In this document: one piece after another, positions 35,824 to 44,369 of the stretch | Layout of the letters: every line of letters begins with the position of its first letter | Position numbering within the stretch: position 1 is the stretch's first letter | NCBI RefSeq assembly: GCF_907164555.1 | Contig: NZ_CAJQZC010000010.1 | Coordinates: forward strand, 186,001 to 250,000 | Direction of reading: 5' to 3' | DNA from: Paraburkholderia saeva | GTDB taxonomy: Bacteria; Pseudomonadota; Gammaproteobacteria; Burkholderiales; Burkholderiaceae | DNA: 64,000 nucleotides | Program-made: the position numbers and the translations under genes | The notes under the pieces: model-generated | What the model was told of the DNA's origin: nothing | Seen by the model: the letters and a program-made list of their open reading frames with translations, nothing else | The model's database searches: none

Positions 35824-36573
35824 TCACAGCTGGCTCATGCCGCCATCGATCACGATTTCCGTGCCGACGATGAACCCGGATTCGCTCGACGCGAGATGCA
35901 GAACCGTCGCGGCGATTTCCTCTGACTTGCCGAAGCGGCCGAGCGGCACCTGGCTCTTGATCTGCTCCGCCGTGCTGGCGAGCGTTTGCGCGTCGAAACC
36001 GAGCTTGCCGTAAAGCGGCGTCTCGATCGGGCCCGGGCTGACCACGTTCACCCGTACGCCGCGCGGCAGCAGTTCCGCCGAAAGCGTCTTCGCGAGCGAA
36101 ATGAGCGCAGCCTTGCTGGCCGCATACACCGACGATGCGGGCATGCCGATGTGCGCGTTGATCGAACCGTTCAGGACGATCGAAGCGCCGTTGTTCAGAT
36201 ACGGCGTAAGCGCCTGAATCTGGAAGAAGGGGCCTTTGACGTTGACGTCGAACGTCTGGTCCCACATCGACTCGGCGACATCTGAAAGCGGTGCGAAGCG
36301 GGCAATCCCGGCGTTGATGAACACTGCATCGAGCGTGATGTTTTCGGACTTGATGCGCGCCGCGAGTTCCTGTGCGGCGGCAACCGAACCTGCGTCGTTG
36401 CGGATTGCAATTGCGCCTGCGCCGAGCGTTGCCTGCGCGGCTTCGAGCGAGGCCGCATCGCGACCAGTGATGACGACGCGCGCGCCTTCGACTGCGAACG
36501 CCTGCGCAGTGACGAGGCCCATGCCGCTGTTGCCGCCGGTGACGAGTACGGTCTTGCCAGTGAATCGGGTCAT
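35824..36573 (-). CDS. Short-chain dehydrogenase/reductase
   Basis: 249 aa, classical SDR. The cofactor motif TGGNSGMG lies near 11-18, with NAG-type NINAGIA-like strand (FINAGIARF) and a catalytic Ser-Tyr-Lys in VLNGSIN and YAASK; PGPIETPLY follows. The Arg in VVITGRDAAS suggests NADP(H). The start at 36573 is set by homology (MTRFTGKTVLVTG) with AAGGA upstream; the longer frame enters the promoter. It is monocistronic. A CGTTCGA-N5-TCGAACG dyad sits 82-100 bp upstream. The substrate is unknown. Confidence 0.92.
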   Translation of the reverse strand: MTRFTGKTVLVTGGNSGMGLVTAQAFAVEGARVVITGRDAASLEAAQATLGAGAIAIRNDAGSVAAAQELAARIKSENITLDAVFINAGIARFAPLSDVAESMWDQTFDVNVKGPFFQIQALTPYLNNGASIVLNGSINAHIGMPASSVYAASKAALISLAKTLSAELLPRGVRVNVVSPGPIETPLYGKLGFDAQTLASTAEQIKSQVPLGRFGKSEEIAATVLHLASSESGFIVGTEIVIDGGMSQL

Positions 36574-36654
36574 GATGTTTTCCTTGAAGGAGGAGGGTGT
36601 GAAGACATTGTGGTCTCCGGCACCGGGTTTGCCATGCGACGGTTCTGACGCAAA

Positions 36655-36673
36655 CGTTCGATTTTTTCGAACG
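36655..36673. promoter_or_regulatory. Palindrome upstream of the SDR gene
   Basis: CGTTCGA-TTTTT-TCGAACG, 7-bp arms, flanked further by CAAA and GTTTG with a two-base offset. Its position is suited to an operator for the SDR gene; no regulator gene adjoins. Confidence 0.4.
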
Positions 36674-36732
36674 GGTTTGGGTGCTGCCATCCTGAGCCAG
36701 CTTCCGGCCATCAAACCATACAGAGAAAAAAC

Positions 36733-36762
36733 TTTACATTACGAATAACTTTCATCTATAAC
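36733..36762 (+). promoter_or_regulatory. Sigma-70-type promoter of the candidate small RNA
   Basis: TTTACA (36733-36738), 18-bp spacer, TATAAC (36757-36762), in a locally AT-rich stretch. The expected start point is about 36769. Confidence 0.55.
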
Positions 36763-36768
36763 GAGGAG

Positions 36769-36836
36769 ACATGACGCGGACCGCCTTGTCTCGCTTCATG
36801 CCTCGGCCCGCCAGCCATGCTCGCGGGCTTTTTTTT
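36769..36836 (+). ncRNA. Candidate small RNA or terminated leader (about 68 nt)
   Basis: A promoter ending at 36762 and a textbook intrinsic terminator at 36806-36836 frame a transcript of about 68 nt with no room for a normal gene. The 5' half is single-stranded or weakly folded; the 3' half is the terminator stem. It may be a trans-acting sRNA or, because the OFA-type MFS gene starts 218 bp downstream on the same strand, the terminated form of a longer leader. An ATG with a GAGGAG site at 36771 opens a frame that runs through the terminator and is not credible as a gene. No known RNA family recognised. Confidence 0.5.
36806..36836 (+). terminator. Strong intrinsic terminator
   Basis: GCCCGC/GCGGGC stem with an inner AGC/GCT pairing around a CAT loop, followed by eight T residues (36829-36836). 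It ends no annotated protein gene on the plus strand. Confidence 0.85.
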
Positions 36837-36941
36837 GCCTGTCTGCCCGGAAGGCCCCGCCTGCTTTCAATTTGCTGTCTTGCAGCATACGACCTGGTGA
36901 AAACCCCGTCATTTCTTTCGCTTGACTTACTTGATATATCA

Positions 36942-36954
36942 CATACTGTGTATG
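36942..36954 (+). promoter_or_regulatory. Dyad in the promoter region of the OFA-type transporter
   Basis: CATAC-TGT-GTATG, 5-bp arms, within an AT-rich stretch that holds TTGACT (36922) and TTGATA (36931) as possible -35 boxes and TATGCT (36951) as a possible -10. It resembles a regulator site overlapping a promoter; 101 bp before the start codon. Confidence 0.4.
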
Positions 36955-37054
36955 CTAGATCGCTCGCAGGAAGTACAGGGACGGGCGACTTCGGCGAAAC
37001 CGTTCGGGTCACCGTATGGCCCGCAAACACAACGCAGGTATTCAGGAGACAGTC

Positions 37055-38365
37055 ATGGGAGTGAATCACCAGGAAAGGACGTCGCGGCTGGCGTCACCGT
37101 GGGTGCAACTCGTATTCGGTGTGATCTGCATGGCGATGATCGCCAACATGCAGTACGGCTGGACCCTGTTCGTGAACCCGATCAACGAGAAATATCAGTG
37201 GGGACGGGCGGCCATTCAGGTCGCGTTCACGATTTTCGTGGTGACGGAAACCTGGCTCGTGCCAGTGGAGGGCTATCTCGTCGACAAGTACGGTCCCCGT
37301 CCGGTGGTGGTCGGCGGTGGCCTCCTGTGCGCGGTGGCGTGGGCGTTGAACTCGGTGGCGTCGTCGTTGCCGCTCCTGTATCTCGCGGCGGCGATCGGCG
37401 GTGTGGGCGCGGGCGCAGTGTATGGCACATGCGTGGGCAACGCGCTCAAGTGGTTTCCGAACCGCCGCGGGCTCGCCGCCGGGATTACCGCAGCCGGCTT
37501 CGGCGCGGGGTCGGCGGCCACGGTTGTGCCGATTGCGCACATGATCAAGTCGAGCGGCTACGAGCAGACGTTTCTGTGGTTCGGCCTGGGCCAGGGGCTC
37601 GTGGTGTTCCTGCTGGGTCTCGCACTCTTCGCGCCGCCGGCAAGCCTGCTCGAATCGGCGAAAAGCACGCTCAAGCGCGTCGTCTACAACGCAAGCCCGC
37701 GTCAGGTGATCAGCTCGCCGATCTTCTGGGTCATGTATCTGATGTTCGTGATGATGGCCGCGGGCGGCCTGATGGCCACCGCGCAGCTCGGCCCGATTGC
37801 GAAAGACTTCGGCCTGCAGGACACGCCCGTCTCGCTCCTGGGGCTGACGTTACCCGCGCTCACGTTCGCGCTGACCATCGACCGCGTGCTGAACGGCCTG
37901 ACGCGCCCGTTCTTCGGCTGGATATCCGACCGGATCGGCCGCGAGAACACGATGTTCATCGCCTTCGCGACGGAGGCGGTCGGCATTCTGCTGCTGTCGA
38001 AGTATGGACATAGCCCAGTCGCGTTCGTTGTGCTGACCGGCATCGTGTTTTTCGCGTGGGGCGAGATCTACAGCCTCTTCCCGGCGACCTGCGGCGACAC
38101 CTATGGCCCGAAGTTCGCGGCAACCAACGCCGGCCTGCTGTACACCGCGAAAGGCACGGCCGCGTTGCTCGTGCCGTTCAGCAGCGTGATCACGGCGGCG
38201 ACCGGTAGCTGGCACGCCGTGTTCATGCTGGCCTCGGGCATGGCCGCGCTGTCGGCGCTTCTCGCGCTCTTCGTGCTGAAGCCGATGCGCAGCGCGCATC
38301 GCCAGCGGCATGCGAATCCGTCAGTCGATCTGCCTTACGGCGGGGGCACGATGGTGAACGACTGA
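37055..38365 (+). CDS. MFS transporter, oxalate:formate antiporter (OFA) family
   Basis: 436 aa, 12 helices. The OFA hallmarks are MQYGWTLFVNPINEKYQW after helix 1, the loop-2 motif GYLVDKYGPRPVVVGG and GVGAGAVYGTCVGNALKWFP, with LFPATCGDTYGPKFAATNAG in the second half. Members exchange oxalate/formate or carry other small carboxylates. Start at ATG 37055 after CAGGAGACAGTC; the longer frame from 37016 lacks a site. No oxalyl-CoA decarboxylase or formyl-CoA transferase adjoins, so the substrate stays open. Confidence 0.92.
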   Translation: MGVNHQERTSRLASPWVQLVFGVICMAMIANMQYGWTLFVNPINEKYQWGRAAIQVAFTIFVVTETWLVPVEGYLVDKYGPRPVVVGGGLLCAVAWALNSVASSLPLLYLAAAIGGVGAGAVYGTCVGNALKWFPNRRGLAAGITAAGFGAGSAATVVPIAHMIKSSGYEQTFLWFGLGQGLVVFLLGLALFAPPASLLESAKSTLKRVVYNASPRQVISSPIFWVMYLMFVMMAAGGLMATAQLGPIAKDFGLQDTPVSLLGLTLPALTFALTIDRVLNGLTRPFFGWISDRIGRENTMFIAFATEAVGILLLSKYGHSPVAFVVLTGIVFFAWGEIYSLFPATCGDTYGPKFAATNAGLLYTAKGTAALLVPFSSVITAATGSWHAVFMLASGMAALSALLALFVLKPMRSAHRQRHANPSVDLPYGGGTMVND

Positions 38366-38513
38366 CGTCGATCCTCGAGATCGAACGGACAGACGCACGG
38401 GTGGTCAAAAAAAATCCTGGGCGGTGTCGATTTGCGGATCGGCCGCCCGTCGTGGAGAAGGAGGCACGGCGTTCACGGCCTCCTCACACCAACTCATGGA
38501 AGGAGCCGCCACT

Positions 38514-38990
38514 ATGACCACCCCCGTCAAACCCGTTCCGGAGGGGATGCATTCGATTACCCCGCATCTGATCTGTGCGGGCGCAATTGAGGCCATCGAG
38601 TTCTACAAGAAAGCGTTCAATGCCGTCGAACTGGTTCGGCTGCCCGGGCCGGACGGCAAGCTGATGCACGCGACCCTGCGGATTGGCGACGCGGCGATCA
38701 TGCTCGTCGACGAAGCACCGGACTATCACATGGTCGGGCCGAAAACGCTGAAAGGCACGCCGGTGACGATCCACCTGTACGTCGAGGATACCGACGCCGT
38801 CATGCAGCAGGCTGCGGCAGCCGGCGCGACGGTCACGATGCCCGCGGCCGACATGTTCTGGGGCGACCGCTACGGTCAGTTGCAGGACCCGTTCGGACAC
38901 CGCTGGTCAGTCGCGACGCATCAGCGCGACGTCACGCCTGAAGAAATGAAAGAAGCAATGAGCAAGATGGCAAGCGGCCAGGGCTGCTAG
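38514..38990 (+). CDS. VOC-superfamily (glyoxalase/PhnB-like) protein
   Basis: 158 aa. The PhnB/YdcE-like form of the vicinal-oxygen-chelate fold: HSITPHLICAGAIEAIEFYK, ATLRIGDAAIMLVDE, VTIHLYVEDTDAVMQQAAAA, MFWGDRYGQLQDPFGHRWSV. It has the conserved WGDR and DPFGH motifs of this branch, whose function is unproved (possible roles include metal-dependent lyase or antibiotic binding). Start at 38514 with AGGAG upstream. It stands alone between the OFA transporter and the convergent c-di-GMP gene. Confidence 0.9.
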   Translation: MTTPVKPVPEGMHSITPHLICAGAIEAIEFYKKAFNAVELVRLPGPDGKLMHATLRIGDAAIMLVDEAPDYHMVGPKTLKGTPVTIHLYVEDTDAVMQQAAAAGATVTMPAADMFWGDRYGQLQDPFGHRWSVATHQRDVTPEEMKEAMSKMASGQGC

Positions 38991-39044
38991 GCACGCGTCG
39001 TGGGCCGGGGCGGCCGCTGGATGCGGCGCTCGCCCGGCGGCCTG

Positions 39045-41876
39045 CTATTGCTCCACGGTGCGCCTGCCTGGCGCGAGCGAGGAGCGCATCAGGTTTTCCA
39101 GCGACATCGGCCGCGCAAGATGATAGCCCTGCACCTGCGATGCGCCGATGCCGCGCAGTACCGCGAGCGTCGCTTCGTCTTCGACGCCTTCCGCGACCAC
39201 TCCGAGTTCCAGGGATTCGGCCATCCGCACGATGGCGCGGACGATCGCGCGGCTGCGCGCGCTCGACGTGAGTTCGAGCACGAACGACTTGTCGATTTTC
39301 AGGCCGCTGAAATGGTATTGATGCACATAGCTCAGCGACGAAAACCCCGTGCCGAAGTCGTCCAGCACCACCGACATGCCATTTTTCGCGAGTCTTTGCA
39401 TCGTCGTGCGCGCGAGTTCCGGCTCGGCGATCAGCGCGCTTTCCGTCAGCTCCAGCGAGATGCGCGAGGGGTGCACATCGTGGCGGCGTAACAGTTCGAG
39501 CACCTCGTCGGCGAATTCCGGGCGCGTGATGCTGTAGCTCGACAGGTTCACATGCACGGGCGGCCAGTCCGCGTGATCGGCCTCGGCGAGGATTGCCGCG
39601 ACGCGCGTGAGCATGTACATGTCGAGGCGTCCGAGCAGCTTCAGCCCTTCGACGGCCGGCAGGAAGCGCCCCGGCGCCCAGACGTCGCCGCCCGGCTGAC
39701 GCCAGCGCACCAGCGCTTCGAGCGCGACGAGTTGACCCGTCTTCACATCGACGATGGGCTGGAAATACGGCAGCAGTTCGTCGTCGCGATTGAGCGCCTG
39801 GCGCAGCGCGCCTTCCGTTTCGATCTGATCGGACAGCTCGCGGCGCAGCTCCTGGTTAAACACCGCGAAGCTGTCGCGGCCGCGATTCTTCACGCGATAC
39901 ATCGCTGTATCGGCGTCGCGCAGCAGATCGGCCGGCGCCGAATGGAAATGGCTGTCCGCATCCACGATGCCGACGCTGCAGGTCGAAAACACCACGTGTT
40001 CGCCGATGTTGAACGGTTCGTCGAAAGCGGCGAGGATCCTTTCGGCCATCGCGAGCACCACCTGCAGCGGCGCGCCCGGCACCATCACGGCGAATTCGTC
40101 ACCGCCGAGGCGCGCGAGCAGGTCGTCGTGGCGCATGCAGCCGCGCAGCCGTCCAGCGACCTGAACCAGCAGTTCGTCCCCGAAATGGTGACCGAGGCTG
40201 TCGTTGACGACCTTGAAGCGGTCGAGGTCGATAAACAGCACCGATAGCGCTGCGCCTTCCGTGCAGTGCGCATGCCATGCGCTTTCGAGCCGCTGACGCA
40301 GATGCGCGCGGTTCGGCAGGCCGGTCAGCGCGTCGTGAAAGTTTTCGTGCAAAAGCCGCGCATTGGCGTCGTCGAGTTCGCGCGTGCGCTCGTGCACGCG
40401 CGCCTCCAGTTCGAGATTCGCGGCCTGCTGCGCGGCCGCCGCACGGCGGCGCGCGAGCGCGGTGTCGATGTGGCGCGACACGAATGTCAGCACTTCCTGA
40501 TCGTGCGCGTCGTAACGCACGCGCGTCGTATAGCTTTGCACGACGAGTACGCCGCACACCATGTCGCGATCGAAAAGCGGGATGCCGAGCCACGATTGCA
40601 GCCGGATGTCTTCGTTCTGGACTTCGCCGCGCTCGACGAGCCGGATCGCTTCGTCGCGGTCGATCAGGCACGGCGCGGCCCGACGGATCAGATATTCGGT
40701 GAAGCCGCGTTTGCCGCTACGGGGCGCGGGCCGCTCGCGCACTTTCTCGTCGACGTAATACGGGAACACGACTTCGCCAGTAAACGAATCGTAGAGTGCG
40801 ACGTAGAAGTTGTGCGCGTACAGCAGGCCGCCGACGATCTCGTGCAGGCTGCGGAAGAATTCGCCGATTTCGACGGACTGGCTCGACAGTTCGGTGATCT
40901 CGAAGAGCGCTGCCTGCAGATGTTCCGCGCGCTTGCGCTCGGCGATTTCGAGCCGCAGTGTGTCGTTCAGCTTCGAGAGTTCGGCGGTGCGCAGCGCGAC
41001 CTGCTGTTCGAGATCGACGCGATGCAGGATACGGTCGAGCGCCATCGCCACGTGGCGCGCCACAACCAGAAAGAGCGCCCGGTCTTCGGCGGTGTAGATG
41101 CGCGAAACGTCGTAGACCTGCATCGCCACCATGCCGATCACCTGGTCCGACGCGTTCTTGAGCGGCGCGCCCATCCAGAATTCGGGGCGCTGGCCGACGC
41201 AGCGGAAGTGGCCGGCGGCCTCGGCGGCGGCAATACCATCACCGCCGATCAGCAGCGGCTGGCCGGTCGTGATGACGTAACCCGTCAGAGAAAGCCGTTC
41301 GGGATCGACGCGGTCCATGTGGCCGGGATCGACGGCGTCCGTGTCGATCACGTCGACGTAGTACGGATACGTCACCATGCTCGTCGCCGGGTCATACAGC
41401 GCGAGGTAGAAGTTTTCGGCGTCGATCAGCGCGCCGAGGCGCGTGTGAACCGCATGCAGGAACGCCGCGCGGTCGCTGATCGAACTGGAGAGATAGGTGA
41501 TGTCGTACAGCACGCGCTGCACGTTCTGTGCGCGTGCGAGCGCCTCGGCCTGCGCTTCTCCGGCGATATGGCGGGCGAATTCCACGAATGCGGGGTCATC
41601 GGCGTGTTCGGCCCCCGTCAGCAGCCAGCCGAGCACGCCTTCGCCGCGGCCGGTCGGGCGGGCATGCCAGCCCAGCGTCGCACAGGTCTGCGGAAGGTCG
41701 TCCTCGCCGATAAAGCGCGGCCATGCCTGCGGCGTGCCTCCCGCACAGGCAAGATGCAGCTGCTCGCCCGCGCGGTACCAGGCCCACGAACGGGTAATGC
41801 CGTTTTCCTGCGCCACGCGGAGCAGACTGTCCCCCGACGGCTGCCGCTGGCTGGATGACGGCGACATGTTCCCCAT
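39045..41876 (-). CDS. GAF-GAF-GGDEF-EAL cyclic-di-GMP protein
   Basis: 943 aa, soluble. Two GAF-type sensor domains (about 120-290 and 330-490), a GGDEF domain (about 520-680) with intact LGGDEF and an RHDD inhibitory site five residues before it, then an EAL domain (about 690-940) with EALVRW, LELTES, DDFGTGFSS, LKIDKSF, VAEGVED and QGYHLARP. Both synthesis and hydrolysis motifs are complete, so it may be bifunctional with the GAF domains choosing the direction. The first 100 residues are not assigned. It is alone on its strand; the plus-strand frame across it is a shadow. Confidence 0.95.
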   Translation of the reverse strand: MGNMSPSSSQRQPSGDSLLRVAQENGITRSWAWYRAGEQLHLACAGGTPQAWPRFIGEDDLPQTCATLGWHARPTGRGEGVLGWLLTGAEHADDPAFVEFARHIAGEAQAEALARAQNVQRVLYDITYLSSSISDRAAFLHAVHTRLGALIDAENFYLALYDPATSMVTYPYYVDVIDTDAVDPGHMDRVDPERLSLTGYVITTGQPLLIGGDGIAAAEAAGHFRCVGQRPEFWMGAPLKNASDQVIGMVAMQVYDVSRIYTAEDRALFLVVARHVAMALDRILHRVDLEQQVALRTAELSKLNDTLRLEIAERKRAEHLQAALFEITELSSQSVEIGEFFRSLHEIVGGLLYAHNFYVALYDSFTGEVVFPYYVDEKVRERPAPRSGKRGFTEYLIRRAAPCLIDRDEAIRLVERGEVQNEDIRLQSWLGIPLFDRDMVCGVLVVQSYTTRVRYDAHDQEVLTFVSRHIDTALARRRAAAAQQAANLELEARVHERTRELDDANARLLHENFHDALTGLPNRAHLRQRLESAWHAHCTEGAALSVLFIDLDRFKVVNDSLGHHFGDELLVQVAGRLRGCMRHDDLLARLGGDEFAVMVPGAPLQVVLAMAERILAAFDEPFNIGEHVVFSTCSVGIVDADSHFHSAPADLLRDADTAMYRVKNRGRDSFAVFNQELRRELSDQIETEGALRQALNRDDELLPYFQPIVDVKTGQLVALEALVRWRQPGGDVWAPGRFLPAVEGLKLLGRLDMYMLTRVAAILAEADHADWPPVHVNLSSYSITRPEFADEVLELLRRHDVHPSRISLELTESALIAEPELARTTMQRLAKNGMSVVLDDFGTGFSSLSYVHQYHFSGLKIDKSFVLELTSSARSRAIVRAIVRMAESLELGVVAEGVEDEATLAVLRGIGASQVQGYHLARPMSLENLMRSSLAPGRRTVEQ

Positions 41877-41959
41877 GACTCAGCCCCTCGTCTTCCCGAA
41901 TATTTTCCTCGTCATCCTGCTATATCGACCACGGCGAGGGGGAACTTGAGGAGAAACTG

Positions 41960-42904
41960 TCAGCGCGACGAAAGGGGCATCTGGCGCCACGCGTCGGGTG
42001 TCATGCCCGCCTTGTGGCTGAACGCCCGGACGAATTCTTCCTCATCGACGAAGCCAGCCATGAGCGCGATTTCAGCGATGCTGAGTTTCGTCTCCAGCAT
42101 CAGCGCGATCGCCCGGTGCATGCGCCGCTGCTGGAGCCATCGGTGCGGCGAAAGTCCGGTGCTTCGGGTAAACGCCCGCACGAACGTGGTCGCATCCAGA
42201 TTGCACACCTGCGAGACCTGGGCGAGCGTCGTGCCGCCGACGGCATGCGCGTCCATCAGTTCTTTCGCCGCGCGTTCCTGCCACGGCGCGAGGCCGCAAG
42301 CGGCGAGCGGCCTGACCTTGCGCGTGCCGCCGTACGTCATGACGAGGTGGCTGCGCAGCGCGAGCAGCACGTGATCGACGAACAGCTGGTGGAAATGGCG
42401 CTCCGCGTGCAGCACCGGCATCAGCGAAAGGCCGAGCGCGCGAATCACCGGATCGTCGATGAAGGCGCCCGGCGTGTTGCGCAGGTCGGAGGTATCACCG
42501 AGACCCAGTTCGCGGCCCTGTTCGGCGAGCGCCGCGCGCGGCAGATAGAAGAAGAGCGGATGCGAAGGCTCCGGCACATAGGCGACTGGATTGCGCGCCA
42601 GATCGTAGAAATGTGTCGTGCCGGCGACGAAGGGGCGCGCATCGACGGCGCGTCCGTCCACCCACAGCTCATGGTAGTGGACGCCTCGCAGCTGCAGGCC
42701 GATCAGGAACGCATCTTCCGGCGGGATCGGCGCGGTGAAGCCGTGCGGCCGCTGATCGAACTGCAGTTCGGTGACCGCCATCCGGTGATCGTCGCGCGCG
42801 GTGTGGGCGACGAGCGTCGGCGGATCGTCGAGACTGAAGGCTTTCCCCAGACGGCCACCAAACGCGCCGCGTTGCGGCTGGCGGATCTCTTCGTTTTTTC
42901 CCAT
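41960..42904 (-). CDS. AraC-family regulator
   Basis: 314 aa. An N-terminal effector region (about 1-200) is followed by a C-terminal double HTH (about 210-310: TTLAQVSQVCNLDATTFVRA, FTRSTGLSPHRWL, ISIAEIALMAGFVDEEEFVR-like, FSHKAGMTPDAWRQM). The N-terminal part (HYHELWVDGRAVDARPFVAG) resembles regulators with an AraC-binding-like cupin. No operon partner is obvious; the upstream gap of 219 bp to the small membrane gene has no clear promoter element. The target is unknown. Confidence 0.9.
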   Translation of the reverse strand: MGKNEEIRQPQRGAFGGRLGKAFSLDDPPTLVAHTARDDHRMAVTELQFDQRPHGFTAPIPPEDAFLIGLQLRGVHYHELWVDGRAVDARPFVAGTTHFYDLARNPVAYVPEPSHPLFFYLPRAALAEQGRELGLGDTSDLRNTPGAFIDDPVIRALGLSLMPVLHAERHFHQLFVDHVLLALRSHLVMTYGGTRKVRPLAACGLAPWQERAAKELMDAHAVGGTTLAQVSQVCNLDATTFVRAFTRSTGLSPHRWLQQRRMHRAIALMLETKLSIAEIALMAGFVDEEEFVRAFSHKAGMTPDAWRQMPLSSR

Positions 42905-43123
42905 CGCTGCCCCTCGTCGATGATTGGGGTGCGTGGTGCTGGCGAGGCGGTGTTGTCCAGTCCACCCGGCGTAATTTATCTGACGGTGCGCGAAGCCCGC
43001 AACGAAGGGGCTGCACGGGTTTGGCGGACGGGTGCGGGCGACGCGGCGGGCGCGACGGGCACGTTGATGGCGGCAGCCGCGCCGCGTGGGCGGCAGCCGC
43101 CAGAAGACGTCAGGGCGCAGCGC

Positions 43124-43330
43124 TCAATCCCAGATGTTCCGGAACGCGACGGCGGCGATCACCGGCACGGTCACGACAAGCGGGATGGCGAACACAGGCA
43201 CTTCGTTGAGGATCAGATAGGCGAGCCCCGCGGCCAGCACCGCGAGCCCGACCAGCACGGTGAGGAAATTCAGCATCGCTTTGGAAGGCTGCTTTCTGGG
43301 TGGCCTTTCGCTCGTCGAACCGGTTTTCAT
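43124..43330 (-). CDS. Small two-helix membrane protein
   Basis: 68 aa from ATG 43330, which has GGAGGGAG 2-5 nt upstream; an in-frame ATG at 43408 would add 26 Pro/Gln-rich residues but lacks a good ribosome site. A basic N-terminus (KTGSTSERPPRKQPSK) precedes two membrane helices (about 20-42 and 45-64) separated by an NEVP turn. No family recognised. It lies upstream of nothing obvious and downstream of the Pr6Pr-like gene on the same strand. Confidence 0.7.
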   Translation of the reverse strand: MKTGSTSERPPRKQPSKAMLNFLTVLVGLAVLAAGLAYLILNEVPVFAIPLVVTVPVIAAVAFRNIWD

Positions 43331-43523
43331 GGCTCCCTCCATGTTACGCGCGGGTGCGGGTGGCGCCTGTTGTGAACCGGGCGGATTCTGTTTTTCTGGA
43401 GCACTCATGGCGCGTCAATTCCGCCTGGTCATCGATAAATTGTACGCTCTGGACTTTTCATGTGTAGCGCATTCTGCGCTGCATGACGCGTGAAACGCGC
43501 AAAAGTGCGCATCAGGAAGCCGT

Positions 43524-43540
43524 TTGCAGGGCGCCTGCAA
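43524..43540 (-). terminator. Hairpin behind the Pr6Pr-type gene
   Basis: TTGCAGG-GCG-CCTGCAA, 7-bp perfect arms, 9 bp past the frame-corrected stop of the membrane gene on the minus strand. No T-tract. Confidence 0.45.
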
Positions 43541-43548
43541 GCTTGCAT

Positions 43549-44272
43549 TCAGAATCGGCGTGGACGGGTGGCCGAGGTGGCCGATGTATGCGGCCGCCGG
43601 TGGTTGATGGCGAGAAAAATGCCCATCAGCGTGAGGAATGCGAGCACCAGCAGCGTCGCGTTGAAAAGCACCTGCTGGTAGCCGAGTTCGGCGACGTTGA
43701 TGAAGTAGTACGGATAGAAATCGGTCGTGCTGCCGCGCCATAACGTGACGAACAGGTACGAGAGCGGAATAGACGAGCCAGAGCAGGCATTGCCGCAAAC
43801 GCAGGTGAAAGCGCGGCACGAACAGCACCCAGTAGAGCGCCGCGAGCAACGGCACGATCGTATGCAGCGTTTCGTTCAGGAGCGCGCGATAACCGGAAGG
43901 CGTCCAGAGAAAGCGCAGCAGCAGGTTATAGGCGAGGCCGACGAACACGACATAGACGACGATCGCCGTCACGACGGGCGGTTTGCGGAAAAACCGGAGA
44001 GGCGCCGGGCGCGCGCGCGTCGCCACGCAGGAAAAACAGATCGCGCAGATGAGCACGGTCAGATTCGTCAGATAGCTGCTCATCCGCTCGAGGCCATCGA
44101 TCACCCCATAGCCGCGCGCCAGCATTCTGCCGATCGTGACGTCGGTCTGCGCGGCGAACGCGAGCCACGCAACGAGCGCGATCGCCGCCGCCATCGCGAG
44201 CGACCCTGCGCCCGGCGTGTGCAGCGGCAATTCAAGCTCGTGCTGCGGCCCGGGAGAAGGAGCATGGGACAT
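43549..44272 (-). pseudogene. Pr6Pr-family membrane protein gene with a one-base frameshift
   Basis: The first two thirds (MSHAPSPGPQ to HLRLRQCLLWLVY) encode five hydrophobic segments of the Pr6Pr/FAR-17a-like membrane family. After LWLVY the frame turns into a basic, non-membrane sequence (RHVMARQHDRF), while the next frame continues the family: PLSYLFVTLWRG, TTDFYPYYFINVAELGY, a helix LLVLAFLTLMGIFLAINHRR and a stop at 43549. One surplus A in the plus-strand pair at 43768-43769 explains the shift (724 bp = 241 codons + 1). The corrected protein would be 240 aa; the uncorrected frame runs to 43415 and gives 285 aa. Either a real inactivating mutation or a sequencing error. Confidence 0.8.
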
Positions 44273-44369
44273 ACGGCGATTTTATATGCCCCGGCGCCTG
44301 CCTGCCTGGCGAGGTGTGGTCACGTCGCCTCGCGCCTTTTAATGCGGCACGCGGGTCGAGTCCGCCGGG

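Noticed and set aside
36771..37064. 97-codon frame with a GAGGAG site
   Set aside because: It runs through a strong intrinsic terminator, and the predicted transcript starts almost at its ATG, so the ribosome site would not be in the RNA.
40266..41858. Plus-strand 530-codon frame
   Set aside because: Shadow of the GGDEF-EAL gene on the opposite strand.
44290..44345. GCGAGG/CCTCGC hairpin followed by TTTT on the plus strand
   Set aside because: No plus-strand gene ends there and the loop is long; possible 3' hairpin of the PEBP-like gene, but too weak to list.
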